Source of the DNA: a virus
IMG/VR virus record: IMGVR_UViG_3300017735_000099
Location: 1 to 24,163 of that record
Strand: one strand, 5' to 3'
Length of the DNA: 24,163 bases
Position 1 is the first letter of the stretch. The number at the start of each line of letters is the position of its first letter. Below, one piece after another: positions 14,442-21,787 of the stretch. The notes beneath the pieces are model-generated. The model ran no database searches and was not told the origin of the DNA. It saw only the letters and a list, made by a program, of their open reading frames with translations. The position numbers were made by a program, and so were the translations under genes.

Positions 14442-15111
14442 ATTTAAAATTTCACTAAATGAAGAACAAAAAGAATCTAAGCAAAAAATCTTAGATAACA
14501 CTTTAACATTATTAGCTGGAAAAGCAGGATCAGGTAAAACCTTACTAGCATGTCAAGTAGCTTTAGATGGTCTTTTAAGAAGACATTATTCAAAAATTAT
14601 TATAACTAGACCTACAGTAAGTAAAGAAGAAATAGGATTCCTACCAGGAGATTTAAGAGAAAAAATGGATCCTTGGATTCAACCTATTTATCAAAATATG
14701 TATACTCTTTATGATAAGGTAAAAGTAGAAAAACTTATTGAAGATGGTAAAATTGAAATTGTACCTTTAGCATTTATGAGAGGTAGAACATTTTTAGATT
14801 CATGTATAATTGTAGATGAAGCTCAAAACGTTACTCATGAACAAATGGAAATGATTTCTACTAGAATAGGTTTAAGGTCAAAAATGATTATTTGTGGTGA
14901 TGATCATCAAGTTGATTTAAAATCAAGAAAAGAATCTGGATTTAGATTTTTACACTCAGCAGCTCGAAGAGTAAAAAATATGTGTTCTATTACATTACTT
15001 CAAAATCATAGAGATCCTATTGTAGATGACTTAATATTAATCTATGAAGAAGCAGAAGATAGAGGAATAATTAAAGGATCTTCAGGTACTAGCGGAAAAA
15101 CTAGGCGATAA
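14377..15111 (+). CDS. phoH: PhoH-like P-loop ATPase
   Basis: 244 aa. Walker A GKAGSGKT (48-55), TRPTVSKEEIGFLPGD (77-92), Walker B IIVDEAQN (144-151) and GDDHQVDL (174-181) are all characteristic of PhoH. The family is widespread in marine phages; it belongs to an RNA/ribosome-linked ATPase group, and its role in infection is not settled. The start at 14377 overlaps psd by 65 nt in another frame. The next in-frame ATG lies well inside the ATPase domain, so this start or a nearby alternative codon is required. It is the last gene of the cassette, followed directly by a terminator. Confidence 0.94.
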   Translation: MASKPHTDEVHRKQRIVKNPIKFKISLNEEQKESKQKILDNTLTLLAGKAGSGKTLLACQVALDGLLRRHYSKIIITRPTVSKEEIGFLPGDLREKMDPWIQPIYQNMYTLYDKVKVEKLIEDGKIEIVPLAFMRGRTFLDSCIIVDEAQNVTHEQMEMISTRIGLRSKMIICGDDHQVDLKSRKESGFRFLHSAARRVKNMCSITLLQNHRDPIVDDLILIYEEAEDRGIIKGSSGTSGKTRR

Positions 15112-15123
15112 TTCTAATAATTT

Positions 15124-15155
15124 AAAGGGGGCTTATCAATTAAGCCCCTTTTTTT
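15124..15155 (+). terminator. Rho-independent terminator after phoH
   Basis: The stem GGGGCTTA (15128-15135) / TAAGCCCC (15141-15148) has a TCAAT loop and is extended by A-T pairs. Seven T follow. It ends the enzyme cassette. Confidence 0.93.
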
Positions 15156-15157
15156 AT

Positions 15158-15167
15158 ATATTTATAA
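15158..15167 (+). promoter_or_regulatory. Junction motif ATATTTATAA, candidate promoter element (copy 5)
   Basis: It lies directly after the phoH terminator T-run and ends 11 nt before the ATG at 15179. As the preceding transcript terminates here, a promoter for the neck operon is expected at this place. Confidence 0.5.
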
Positions 15168-15178
15168 CAAAAACAATT

Positions 15179-16492
15179 ATGGCATCAATACTTACTCCAT
15201 CAGCTTTTCAAATTAAAATAAAGGAGGAACACGTAGTTAAGGGTATTAAAACTACTAATGAAACTTTTTTCACATTAGGTAATATTACTAATGTAGATAG
15301 AAGAATTGTTACTATCCCAGCTCAAACATCAATTGATTTGTTTAATGTTAATGGAGTAAACCCATCAGCTGGTACTTTTCCTTCAAGTAGTATGAAATAT
15401 GCTAGAATTACTAATTTAGATACAACTTCTTCATTAGCTGTTTCTTTCACCTCTTCTAAATCCCCAGATGGGATAGGAATAGTAGGTACAGATTTAACAT
15501 CATCATACACAAGTGGAGGTAAAGGGGGAGTAATTGGGCTTTACCCAGCAGTACCAACTACATCAAGTGTTAGTGGTAGTGGAATGACATTAGATGTAGT
15601 AATTTCTTCATCATTAATAATGAGCCAAAGTTTAGGAATAAATCTTGCACCTGATGATTGTGCTACAGGAACCTATAATGTAAATTTAACAGGAGGTAGT
15701 GGTACTGGAGCAACAGCTCAAGCTGTAGTTACAGGAGCAAACCCAGCTACACCAACATTATCAAGCGTAATGGTTTTAAACCCTGGAAGGGGGTATGTAG
15801 TAGGAGATGTATTATCAATAGCATCAGGAGATTTAGGAACCGGACAATTAGTAACTGCTCAACCTTTTACTAATAATGGTTTAATTCCTAATGTATCAAA
15901 TGATATAACAAGAGAAATAGCAGTTTATACAACTACAGGTCAAGGAGGTACAGTTAATGTAAGATCAGTTGGGGGAGTAGTTTCAACAGTAACCCCAGTA
16001 AATATAGGAACTGGATACCAACAAGGTCAAGTAATTACAATCTCACAAGCTCAATTAATAAATGTTGGATTTGGAAATGTAAGTTCAGACTATACTTGTA
16101 CTCTTTTAGCTGATGATGTAGGAAACTCATCTGGAGCTTCTTTATTAGCTTTAACTAGTAGTAACATAGATACAAGTATATTTCAAGCAAAAATAGTAGC
16201 AGGTGGAAGTGGATATGAAGTAGGAGAAACTGTCACTGTAAATGGTGCTGAAATAGGAAATGCTACAGATGCAATATTTACTTTAACATTAAATGATTTT
16301 ACAGAAAATGGAGCAAGAAGTTATTGGACTATGGATGTATTACCTACTTCATCTTTAATGTTTTCAAGTCCTCAAGTTACAGGAAGTACATTTAATGGTT
16401 TCTTTGAGCAAGATATAGAATTTGTTTCTGTATATGCTGAAACAGAAAGAATGGATGTTGAATACGTAGTTGTAAACTCAGATAACGCATAA
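15179..16492 (+). CDS. Virion structural protein with inserted Gly-rich beta repeats
   Basis: 437 aa, rich in Ser, Thr, Gly and Val and almost certainly beta-structured. Residues 1-150 include YARITNLDTTSSLAVSF. Residues about 380-437 (SYWTMDVLPTSSLMFSSP, VSVYAETERMDVEYVVVN) look like the other half of a similar beta domain. Between them lie three diverged repeats centred on PGRGYVVGD (202-210), GTGYQQGQ (277-284) and GGSGYEVGE (342-350), a motif common in phage fibre and adhesin repeats. A reasonable reading is a capsid- or neck-bound base domain displaying a repeat insertion, for example a head decoration protein or short fibre. It leads the operon containing gp13-15-like genes. The family name is not recognised. 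Confidence 0.75.
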   Translation: MASILTPSAFQIKIKEEHVVKGIKTTNETFFTLGNITNVDRRIVTIPAQTSIDLFNVNGVNPSAGTFPSSSMKYARITNLDTTSSLAVSFTSSKSPDGIGIVGTDLTSSYTSGGKGGVIGLYPAVPTTSSVSGSGMTLDVVISSSLIMSQSLGINLAPDDCATGTYNVNLTGGSGTGATAQAVVTGANPATPTLSSVMVLNPGRGYVVGDVLSIASGDLGTGQLVTAQPFTNNGLIPNVSNDITREIAVYTTTGQGGTVNVRSVGGVVSTVTPVNIGTGYQQGQVITISQAQLINVGFGNVSSDYTCTLLADDVGNSSGASLLALTSSNIDTSIFQAKIVAGGSGYEVGETVTVNGAEIGNATDAIFTLTLNDFTENGARSYWTMDVLPTSSLMFSSPQVTGSTFNGFFEQDIEFVSVYAETERMDVEYVVVNSDNA

Positions 16493-16502
16493 ATAAAAAA
16501 CT

Positions 16503-17666
16503 ATGGCAAATATACCAATATGGCCCGGATCTAGTTCATTCCACCCAGGAGATACACCTTTTGGGTTTTATGATAATGATCCTGAATTCCAAATAGACGC
16601 AGATAAATTTGCAACTTTTGCAGCAAGAAGATTAGGATATCCTATTGTAGATGTTGAACTTCAAGATTTAAATTTTTATGCTGCTTTTGAAGAAGCAGTA
16701 ACAATATATGCTAATGAATTATATGGATTTAAAATTAGAGATAATTATCTAACATTAGAAGGAGCAGATGCTGCTACTATGGATATTGAAGATACAATTG
16801 TTGTTCCTAATTTAGGAAGAATAATCCAAATGTCAGAACAATATGGGGTTGAAGCTGGTACTGGTGGAAATGTAGATTGGCATACAGGAGCAGTTGAATT
16901 AACAGCTTCAATTCAAGATTATAATTTAGAAGATTGGGCACAAGCTAATATTCCTCATTATAAAGATCATGATATAGAAATTATGAGGGTGTTTTATGAA
17001 GCACCTCCTGCAATATTAAGATATTTTGATCCTTATATTGGTACTGGGATGGGTACTATGAATTTAATGGATACTTTTGGTTGGGATGGTTATTCCCCAG
17101 CAGGTGTAGATTTTTTATTAATGCCTATTAATTATGACTTACAAGTTATTCAACAAATTGAATTTAATGATATGGTTAGAAGAGCTAACTACTCATTTGA
17201 AATGCATAACAATAATTTAAGAATTTTCCCAATCCCAGATGGAACAGTTCCAAAGTTATATTTTGAATACATTCTTAATTCAGAAAGATCATCTGCATCT
17301 TTTGTAGTAGGAGGTAGTAGTACTATTTCAAATATTTATGATGTTCCTTATAAAAATCCAAATTATGATGATATTAATTCAGTTGGTAGAAGTTGGATAT
17401 TCGAATATGCTTTAGCTTTATGTAAAGAAATGTTAGGGTATGTACGAGGTAAATATCAAGTAGTACCAATTCCTGGAGATAATGTTACATTAAACGCAAA
17501 TGATTTAATTACAGCAGCCACAGGAGAAAAAGAAAGATTAATTGATAGGTTAAGAGCTTATTTAGGAGAAACATCAAGAGAAAAATTATTGGAAAGAAGA
17601 GCAGCTGAAAGTGACTTTATTGAAAAAGAATTAGGCAAAGTTCCATTTCCCATTTATATAGGATAA
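16503..17666 (+). CDS. Neck / head-completion protein (gp13-like)
   Basis: 387 aa. The N-terminal helical part (FATFAARRLGYPIVDVELQD, FEEAVTIYANELYGFKIRDN) is typical of phage head-tail connector proteins. A beta-rich middle (LRIFPIPDGTVPKLYFEYIL) and a helical C-terminus ending RLRAYLGETSREKLLERRA follow. In T4, gp13 and gp14 seal the filled head before tail joining, and the two genes after this one look gp14- and gp15-like, so gp13 fits by order. It is longer than T4 gp13 (309 aa), and direct similarity cannot be asserted by eye. It starts 10 nt after the previous stop, and the next gene follows after 1 nt. Confidence 0.72.
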   Translation: MANIPIWPGSSSFHPGDTPFGFYDNDPEFQIDADKFATFAARRLGYPIVDVELQDLNFYAAFEEAVTIYANELYGFKIRDNYLTLEGADAATMDIEDTIVVPNLGRIIQMSEQYGVEAGTGGNVDWHTGAVELTASIQDYNLEDWAQANIPHYKDHDIEIMRVFYEAPPAILRYFDPYIGTGMGTMNLMDTFGWDGYSPAGVDFLLMPINYDLQVIQQIEFNDMVRRANYSFEMHNNNLRIFPIPDGTVPKLYFEYILNSERSSASFVVGGSSTISNIYDVPYKNPNYDDINSVGRSWIFEYALALCKEMLGYVRGKYQVVPIPGDNVTLNANDLITAATGEKERLIDRLRAYLGETSREKLLERRAAESDFIEKELGKVPFPIYIG

Positions 17667-17667
17667 C

Positions 17668-18264
17668 ATGGCATTATTTGGAGGAGCAAGAGATATAAGT
17701 TTATTTAGACATCTAAATAGAGAGTTAATGGCAGATGTCATTACTCAGCAATGTTCTTTTTATAAGTTTAAATTAGAAGAAACTAAAGTAAACATATATG
17801 GAGAAGCTGCTGAAGAAAAATTCTATATGGGTCCTGTCTTACTTAATTGTCTTATAGAAAGAGCTAATGAAGACTTCCCAGAAACAGATTTAGGTACTGA
17901 TTTTACTTGGGGTGCTACTTTTAAATTTCTTAGAGATGATTTATTAGGAAAAATGGAAGAATTTAATTTAGATTTTGCACCTACAAATTATCAATATGGA
18001 GCTGATTTAGTTCCTGAAGTTGGAGATATAATTTTGTATAATGAAGGATATTATGAAGTAGATGTTGTAAATGCTAACCAATATTTTATGGGTAAAAATC
18101 CTGATTACCCTAATTCACCACAATTACAAAACCCAGGTTTAGAAAACTTTGGTTCTTCAATATCAATTATTTGCGAAACACATTATGTACCTGCTGATAA
18201 GGTAGGAATTACACAAGAAAGATTATATACTGGAAATAACAATAACCCCTCGTTAAATGGCTAA
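17668..18264 (+). CDS. Neck protein (gp14-like)
   Basis: 198 aa. The C-terminal half has VPEVGDIILYNEGYYEVDVVNANQYF. This matches the P-x-x-GD-hydrophobic-x-x-x-x-x-x-x-(F/Y)E(I/V) pattern of T4-type neck protein gp14 and related connector stoppers. The N-terminal half includes ETKVNIYGEAAEEKFYMGPV and TFKFLRDDLL. It overlaps the following gene by 8 nt and lies between gp13- and gp15-like genes, the T4 order. It would bind beneath the portal with gp13 to prevent DNA leakage and form the tail docking surface. It is somewhat shorter than T4 gp14 (256 aa). Moderately confident. Confidence 0.75.
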   Translation: MALFGGARDISLFRHLNRELMADVITQQCSFYKFKLEETKVNIYGEAAEEKFYMGPVLLNCLIERANEDFPETDLGTDFTWGATFKFLRDDLLGKMEEFNLDFAPTNYQYGADLVPEVGDIILYNEGYYEVDVVNANQYFMGKNPDYPNSPQLQNPGLENFGSSISIICETHYVPADKVGITQERLYTGNNNNPSLNG

Positions 18265-19207
18265 TCAAGGAAAAAAACCAATACCTAAAACTCAAAGAGA
18301 AATTTTAAATTCTCAGATTGATCCTTATACCCCTCCTGTGGGGGCTAGTGGTTTTTCTGAAACTGGTAATCCTAATTATGTCAATACTCCTAATAGAGCA
18401 ACTCAAGTATCTTTTAGAGATGATAATACTAAACCTTTTTCATTAGGGATAAAAGATATAGACGAAGCTATAATGTATTATATGGAAGAGGTAATTCAAC
18501 CTACCGTAATACAAAATGGAGCAGTACAACAAGTTCCTTTCATTTATGGTTCTCCCGAAAGATGGAAACAAGTTCAAAAAGATGGTTACTATAGAGATAA
18601 AAAAGGTAAAATTATGTTACCTATAATTACATTTAAACGTAATAATATTGAAAAAATTAGAAATGTAGCAAATAAATTAGATGCTAATAACCCCCACAAT
18701 GTAAGCATTTTTCAAAAACCTTATAGTGTTAATAATGCATATGATAATTTTTCTATTTTAAACAATAAAAAACCAGATAAAGTAAATTATGCTGTAGTAG
18801 TTCCAGATTATGTTAATATAACCTATGATTTTATTGTAGCTACTTACTATGTAGAACAATTAAATAAAATAGTTGAAGCTATTAATTACGCCTCAGATTC
18901 ATATTGGGGTAATCCTGAAAGATATCAGTTTAGAGCTAGAATAGATAACTTTGCAACACCAGTAAATGTAGAACAAAAAGGTGAAAGATCCGTTAAAGCA
19001 ACCTTTAGCTTAAAATTATATGGATATTTAGTTCCTGATGTAGTACAAAAACAACTTAATTCAATAAAAAAATTTAATACACCCACACAAATTATATTTA
19101 ATATGGAAACAGTACAAAATATGGAAGCGTTAAACGCTAAACCAGATAATTCTCGTCTTAGCATTCAATCAGATAATGACTTTACAGAATTTCCAAAATC
19201 TAAATAA
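18257..19207 (+). CDS. Tail completion / sheath-stabiliser protein (gp15-like)
   Basis: 316 aa; T4 gp15 is 272. Shared layout with gp15-type tail terminators includes VPFIYGSPERWKQV (residues about 93-106), IMLPIITFKRNN (about 120-131), then YDFIVATYYVEQLNKIVEAI (about 190-209). The closing segment is VKATFSLKLYGYLVPDV, equivalent to the gp15 segment that ends in the G-W/Y-x-x-P hairpin. The protein caps the tail tube and sheath and joins them to the neck. The N-terminal 60 residues are Pro/Asn-rich and probably flexible. It overlaps the gp14-like gene by 8 nt, ends its operon, and is followed by a junction motif and fibre genes. Confidence 0.8.
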   Translation: MANQGKKPIPKTQREILNSQIDPYTPPVGASGFSETGNPNYVNTPNRATQVSFRDDNTKPFSLGIKDIDEAIMYYMEEVIQPTVIQNGAVQQVPFIYGSPERWKQVQKDGYYRDKKGKIMLPIITFKRNNIEKIRNVANKLDANNPHNVSIFQKPYSVNNAYDNFSILNNKKPDKVNYAVVVPDYVNITYDFIVATYYVEQLNKIVEAINYASDSYWGNPERYQFRARIDNFATPVNVEQKGERSVKATFSLKLYGYLVPDVVQKQLNSIKKFNTPTQIIFNMETVQNMEALNAKPDNSRLSIQSDNDFTEFPKSK

Positions 19208-19224
19208 TAGTACTGCTTTTCGTA

Positions 19225-19234
19225 ATATTTATAA
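19225..19234 (+). promoter_or_regulatory. Junction motif ATATTTATAA, candidate promoter element (copy 6)
   Basis: It lies 17 nt after the gp15-like stop and ends 10 nt before the ATG at 19245. It continues as ATAAA, so TATAAATA (T4 late-promoter octamer) is present on the + strand at 19230-19237, as in copy 2. Promoter role inferred. Confidence 0.45.
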
Positions 19235-19244
19235 ATAAAATTAG

Positions 19245-21770
19245 ATGGGTATAATATTAAGACAGAACAAAGGTTCCGAGTTAACATTCGCAGAAGTAGA
19301 TGGCAATTTTCAGTCACTCTACTATTCTAGTTCTTTGTCTGGGAGTGATTTACAATTCTTTTTTGCAAGTAGTAGTGTAACCCATAGTATAGATTTAACT
19401 AACGTTCCAGGATTTACAGGAATTACAATAGAAAGTGGAAGTACTGTAATATCTAATGGAGTAGAAAAATTAAACTTTTTAGGAAGTGGAATTGCTAGCA
19501 TAACAGATGCTGGAAATAACCAAGTTGATATTAATGTTCAAGGTGGTGGTGGCGGTAGTGGTACTGGTATTTTCCAACAATCCGCGTCTTCTGATGTATA
19601 TTTTGCAACTGCTTCATTATTAATAACAGGTAGCACAATACAAGAATCACCATGGACTGTTACAGGACCTAACATAACAGCATCTAGTGCTGGTACTGGA
19701 GGTGGAGTAGATAAATATGCTTTAGTAGTAAGTGAATCAGTATGGCATTATACAGATAATGTAGGTGTTCCCACTTCTAAAGCATGGAAGACTGATTTAG
19801 ATGGATCATACTTTAATAATTATGATCATAATACAGACACAGCTGAAATTTTAAGATTTATGGCAGGATTATTAAGTGCATCTGCCCCAGATACAGCACC
19901 TAATACGCGTTTTTATTCGTCTATATCTGAGACAAAAGCCAATACACAAACTACATCGGCTCCAAATGGGTATGTACCTCAAGCAACTAGTAACGGTACT
20001 GTTACCTATTTAAATAGTAAAGGATTTGCAACCCCAGGCCAAACTATATTTCAAGGTATTAGTCCTATTTATAATAATTCAAGTTATAATATTAAATATA
20101 ATTCAGTAGCTGGGGGATCAACAACTGTATCTTCATCTAATGATACTCAATTGTTTGGATTAGGGAATATAGGTTCAATTTTTATTGCAAATGGGTTTAT
20201 AACAGGATCTTTTATAGATAATAATAGTTCAACTCAAACAGCAATATCATCATCAGCTCTTACACTATCAAAAACAGGAGCAGGTGTTGCAAATGGTTTA
20301 ACAATTGGAGATATTCCATCATCAGATCCTTTAATCCCTCAAGCATACCAAGATGGTAAATTTGAATTAATATTTCAAAATAATTTTTATAATGGGGGAG
20401 TTAGTTTTAGTACAAAAGAATCTACAGGATTTTATGATTTAAAAGCAGATATAGCAATAAGATCAGGATCAGGTAATTATTCTCCTTATAAATCAGCTAA
20501 TGAGCAAGTATTTTATACTCCTATAATTGATGGAGATTTTTCACAAACAACAACATTACTCTATAATGGAAGTCAATCTCTTTCAGCTCAATCTAGATCT
20601 TTATCAGGTGCTCCTTATATGCAACAAGCTTTTTGGAAAGCATCAGCTTCAATAGATGGTTTATTTAATCCTTTATATGCATCCTCAACTACTTTTGCTA
20701 GATTAGTTGAAAATGATAGTAATACAACAATTACAAATGGTGGTGCAATTCCTTATGTAGGAAGTACAAATGGAGGAACAGTACAAACCGGAAATTTTGT
20801 TTACAATCAAGCAGGAAATATTGTAAGAACAATTGGGTCAATCCCAGAAGAGAGAGATATAGTTAAATTATCTGCAAGTTTAGATTTTAATGTTTTTGGA
20901 ACAGGAAATACTAATATAACTCAAAATTCAATATCACCAACAAGGTTTGTAATTAATACAAAAGGAAGAATTAGAAATGGTTCTGAATCTACTTTTTCTA
21001 CCAGTAATATTGGCTATTTTGATGCTGGAGCCTTTGGTCAAAATGTACTATCAGGTTCTATGGCATATTATGGTAGAGCCCAAGGATATGATGGAGGTTC
21101 ATTAACAGGAACTTCAGGTAATACAGTATTTACTGAACAATTTACAGGAGAAGATTATAGAATAGTAATTAATGATAAATTATTAACTGGATCTTATACT
21201 AGTGGTGATAAACCCACAACCAGTACTTATGTTGTAGGATTACAACCAGCTTTAGAATTACAGGTAAAACCTGGTTATTTAGTAACTCCAGGTAAAGCTT
21301 ATGGTTATTGGATTCCTACAAACCCAGCTGCAGGAGCATATCAATATTATGCAAGAGCTTTTCAAAGAGATTTAACAACAGGAGCTAGTGATGTAACTGC
21401 TAGTTTTGGGGTTGCTTTAAATAATTGGGATAGTACATCTAATGGAGTGTCAGTAGCATTTTTATTTTCAGGCTCAGGGGCACAAGCATATTCAAACCCA
21501 AGAATTTTTGACCCCACCGAAACAGTAGGGGATGCTTTACAAATAGGTATAACTAATAATAATTTTACAAATCCATTTAGTGATCCTATTGATTTATATG
21601 CTTGTAAAACTGGTACAATAAGAGGAAGTGGTGCTAGTACAAGTTATGAATTTCCTCTTTTAAATGGAAATGGTATGACTTTGGATCAATTCACACAAGA
21701 TTTTATAGTTATAATTAGATATAAAGGTGATCCAACACCCGTTGATGATATAAGCATAACGATTACGTAA
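19245..21770 (+). CDS. Large fibre-like structural protein (841 aa)
   Basis: The N-terminus has ILRQNKGSELTFAEVDGNFQ (4-23), the LTxxExDxNF motif typical of phage tail-fibre and tail-associated proteins. A beta-rich segment (about 45-95) and the linker QGGGGGSGTG (99-108) follow. The remaining 730 residues are Ser/Thr/Gly/Asn-rich beta-type sequence without Cys clusters, enzymatic motifs or simple tandem repeats. The composition and N-terminal motif suggest a long fibre or baseplate-associated adhesin, the N-terminal part being the virion attachment site. It begins after a junction motif and lies 17 nt upstream of the collagen-like fibre gene, so the two may act together. Receptor specificity cannot be inferred. 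Confidence 0.78.
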   Translation: MGIILRQNKGSELTFAEVDGNFQSLYYSSSLSGSDLQFFFASSSVTHSIDLTNVPGFTGITIESGSTVISNGVEKLNFLGSGIASITDAGNNQVDINVQGGGGGSGTGIFQQSASSDVYFATASLLITGSTIQESPWTVTGPNITASSAGTGGGVDKYALVVSESVWHYTDNVGVPTSKAWKTDLDGSYFNNYDHNTDTAEILRFMAGLLSASAPDTAPNTRFYSSISETKANTQTTSAPNGYVPQATSNGTVTYLNSKGFATPGQTIFQGISPIYNNSSYNIKYNSVAGGSTTVSSSNDTQLFGLGNIGSIFIANGFITGSFIDNNSSTQTAISSSALTLSKTGAGVANGLTIGDIPSSDPLIPQAYQDGKFELIFQNNFYNGGVSFSTKESTGFYDLKADIAIRSGSGNYSPYKSANEQVFYTPIIDGDFSQTTTLLYNGSQSLSAQSRSLSGAPYMQQAFWKASASIDGLFNPLYASSTTFARLVENDSNTTITNGGAIPYVGSTNGGTVQTGNFVYNQAGNIVRTIGSIPEERDIVKLSASLDFNVFGTGNTNITQNSISPTRFVINTKGRIRNGSESTFSTSNIGYFDAGAFGQNVLSGSMAYYGRAQGYDGGSLTGTSGNTVFTEQFTGEDYRIVINDKLLTGSYTSGDKPTTSTYVVGLQPALELQVKPGYLVTPGKAYGYWIPTNPAAGAYQYYARAFQRDLTTGASDVTASFGVALNNWDSTSNGVSVAFLFSGSGAQAYSNPRIFDPTETVGDALQIGITNNNFTNPFSDPIDLYACKTGTIRGSGASTSYEFPLLNGNGMTLDQFTQDFIVIIRYKGDPTPVDDISITIT

Positions 21771-21787
21771 AAAGAATAAGATAACGA

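Noticed and set aside
15179-16492. Tail sheath or tube protein (gp18/gp19) assignment
   Set aside because: No sheath or tube motifs; the Gly-rich GxGYxxGD repeats point to a displayed structural or fibre-like protein instead.
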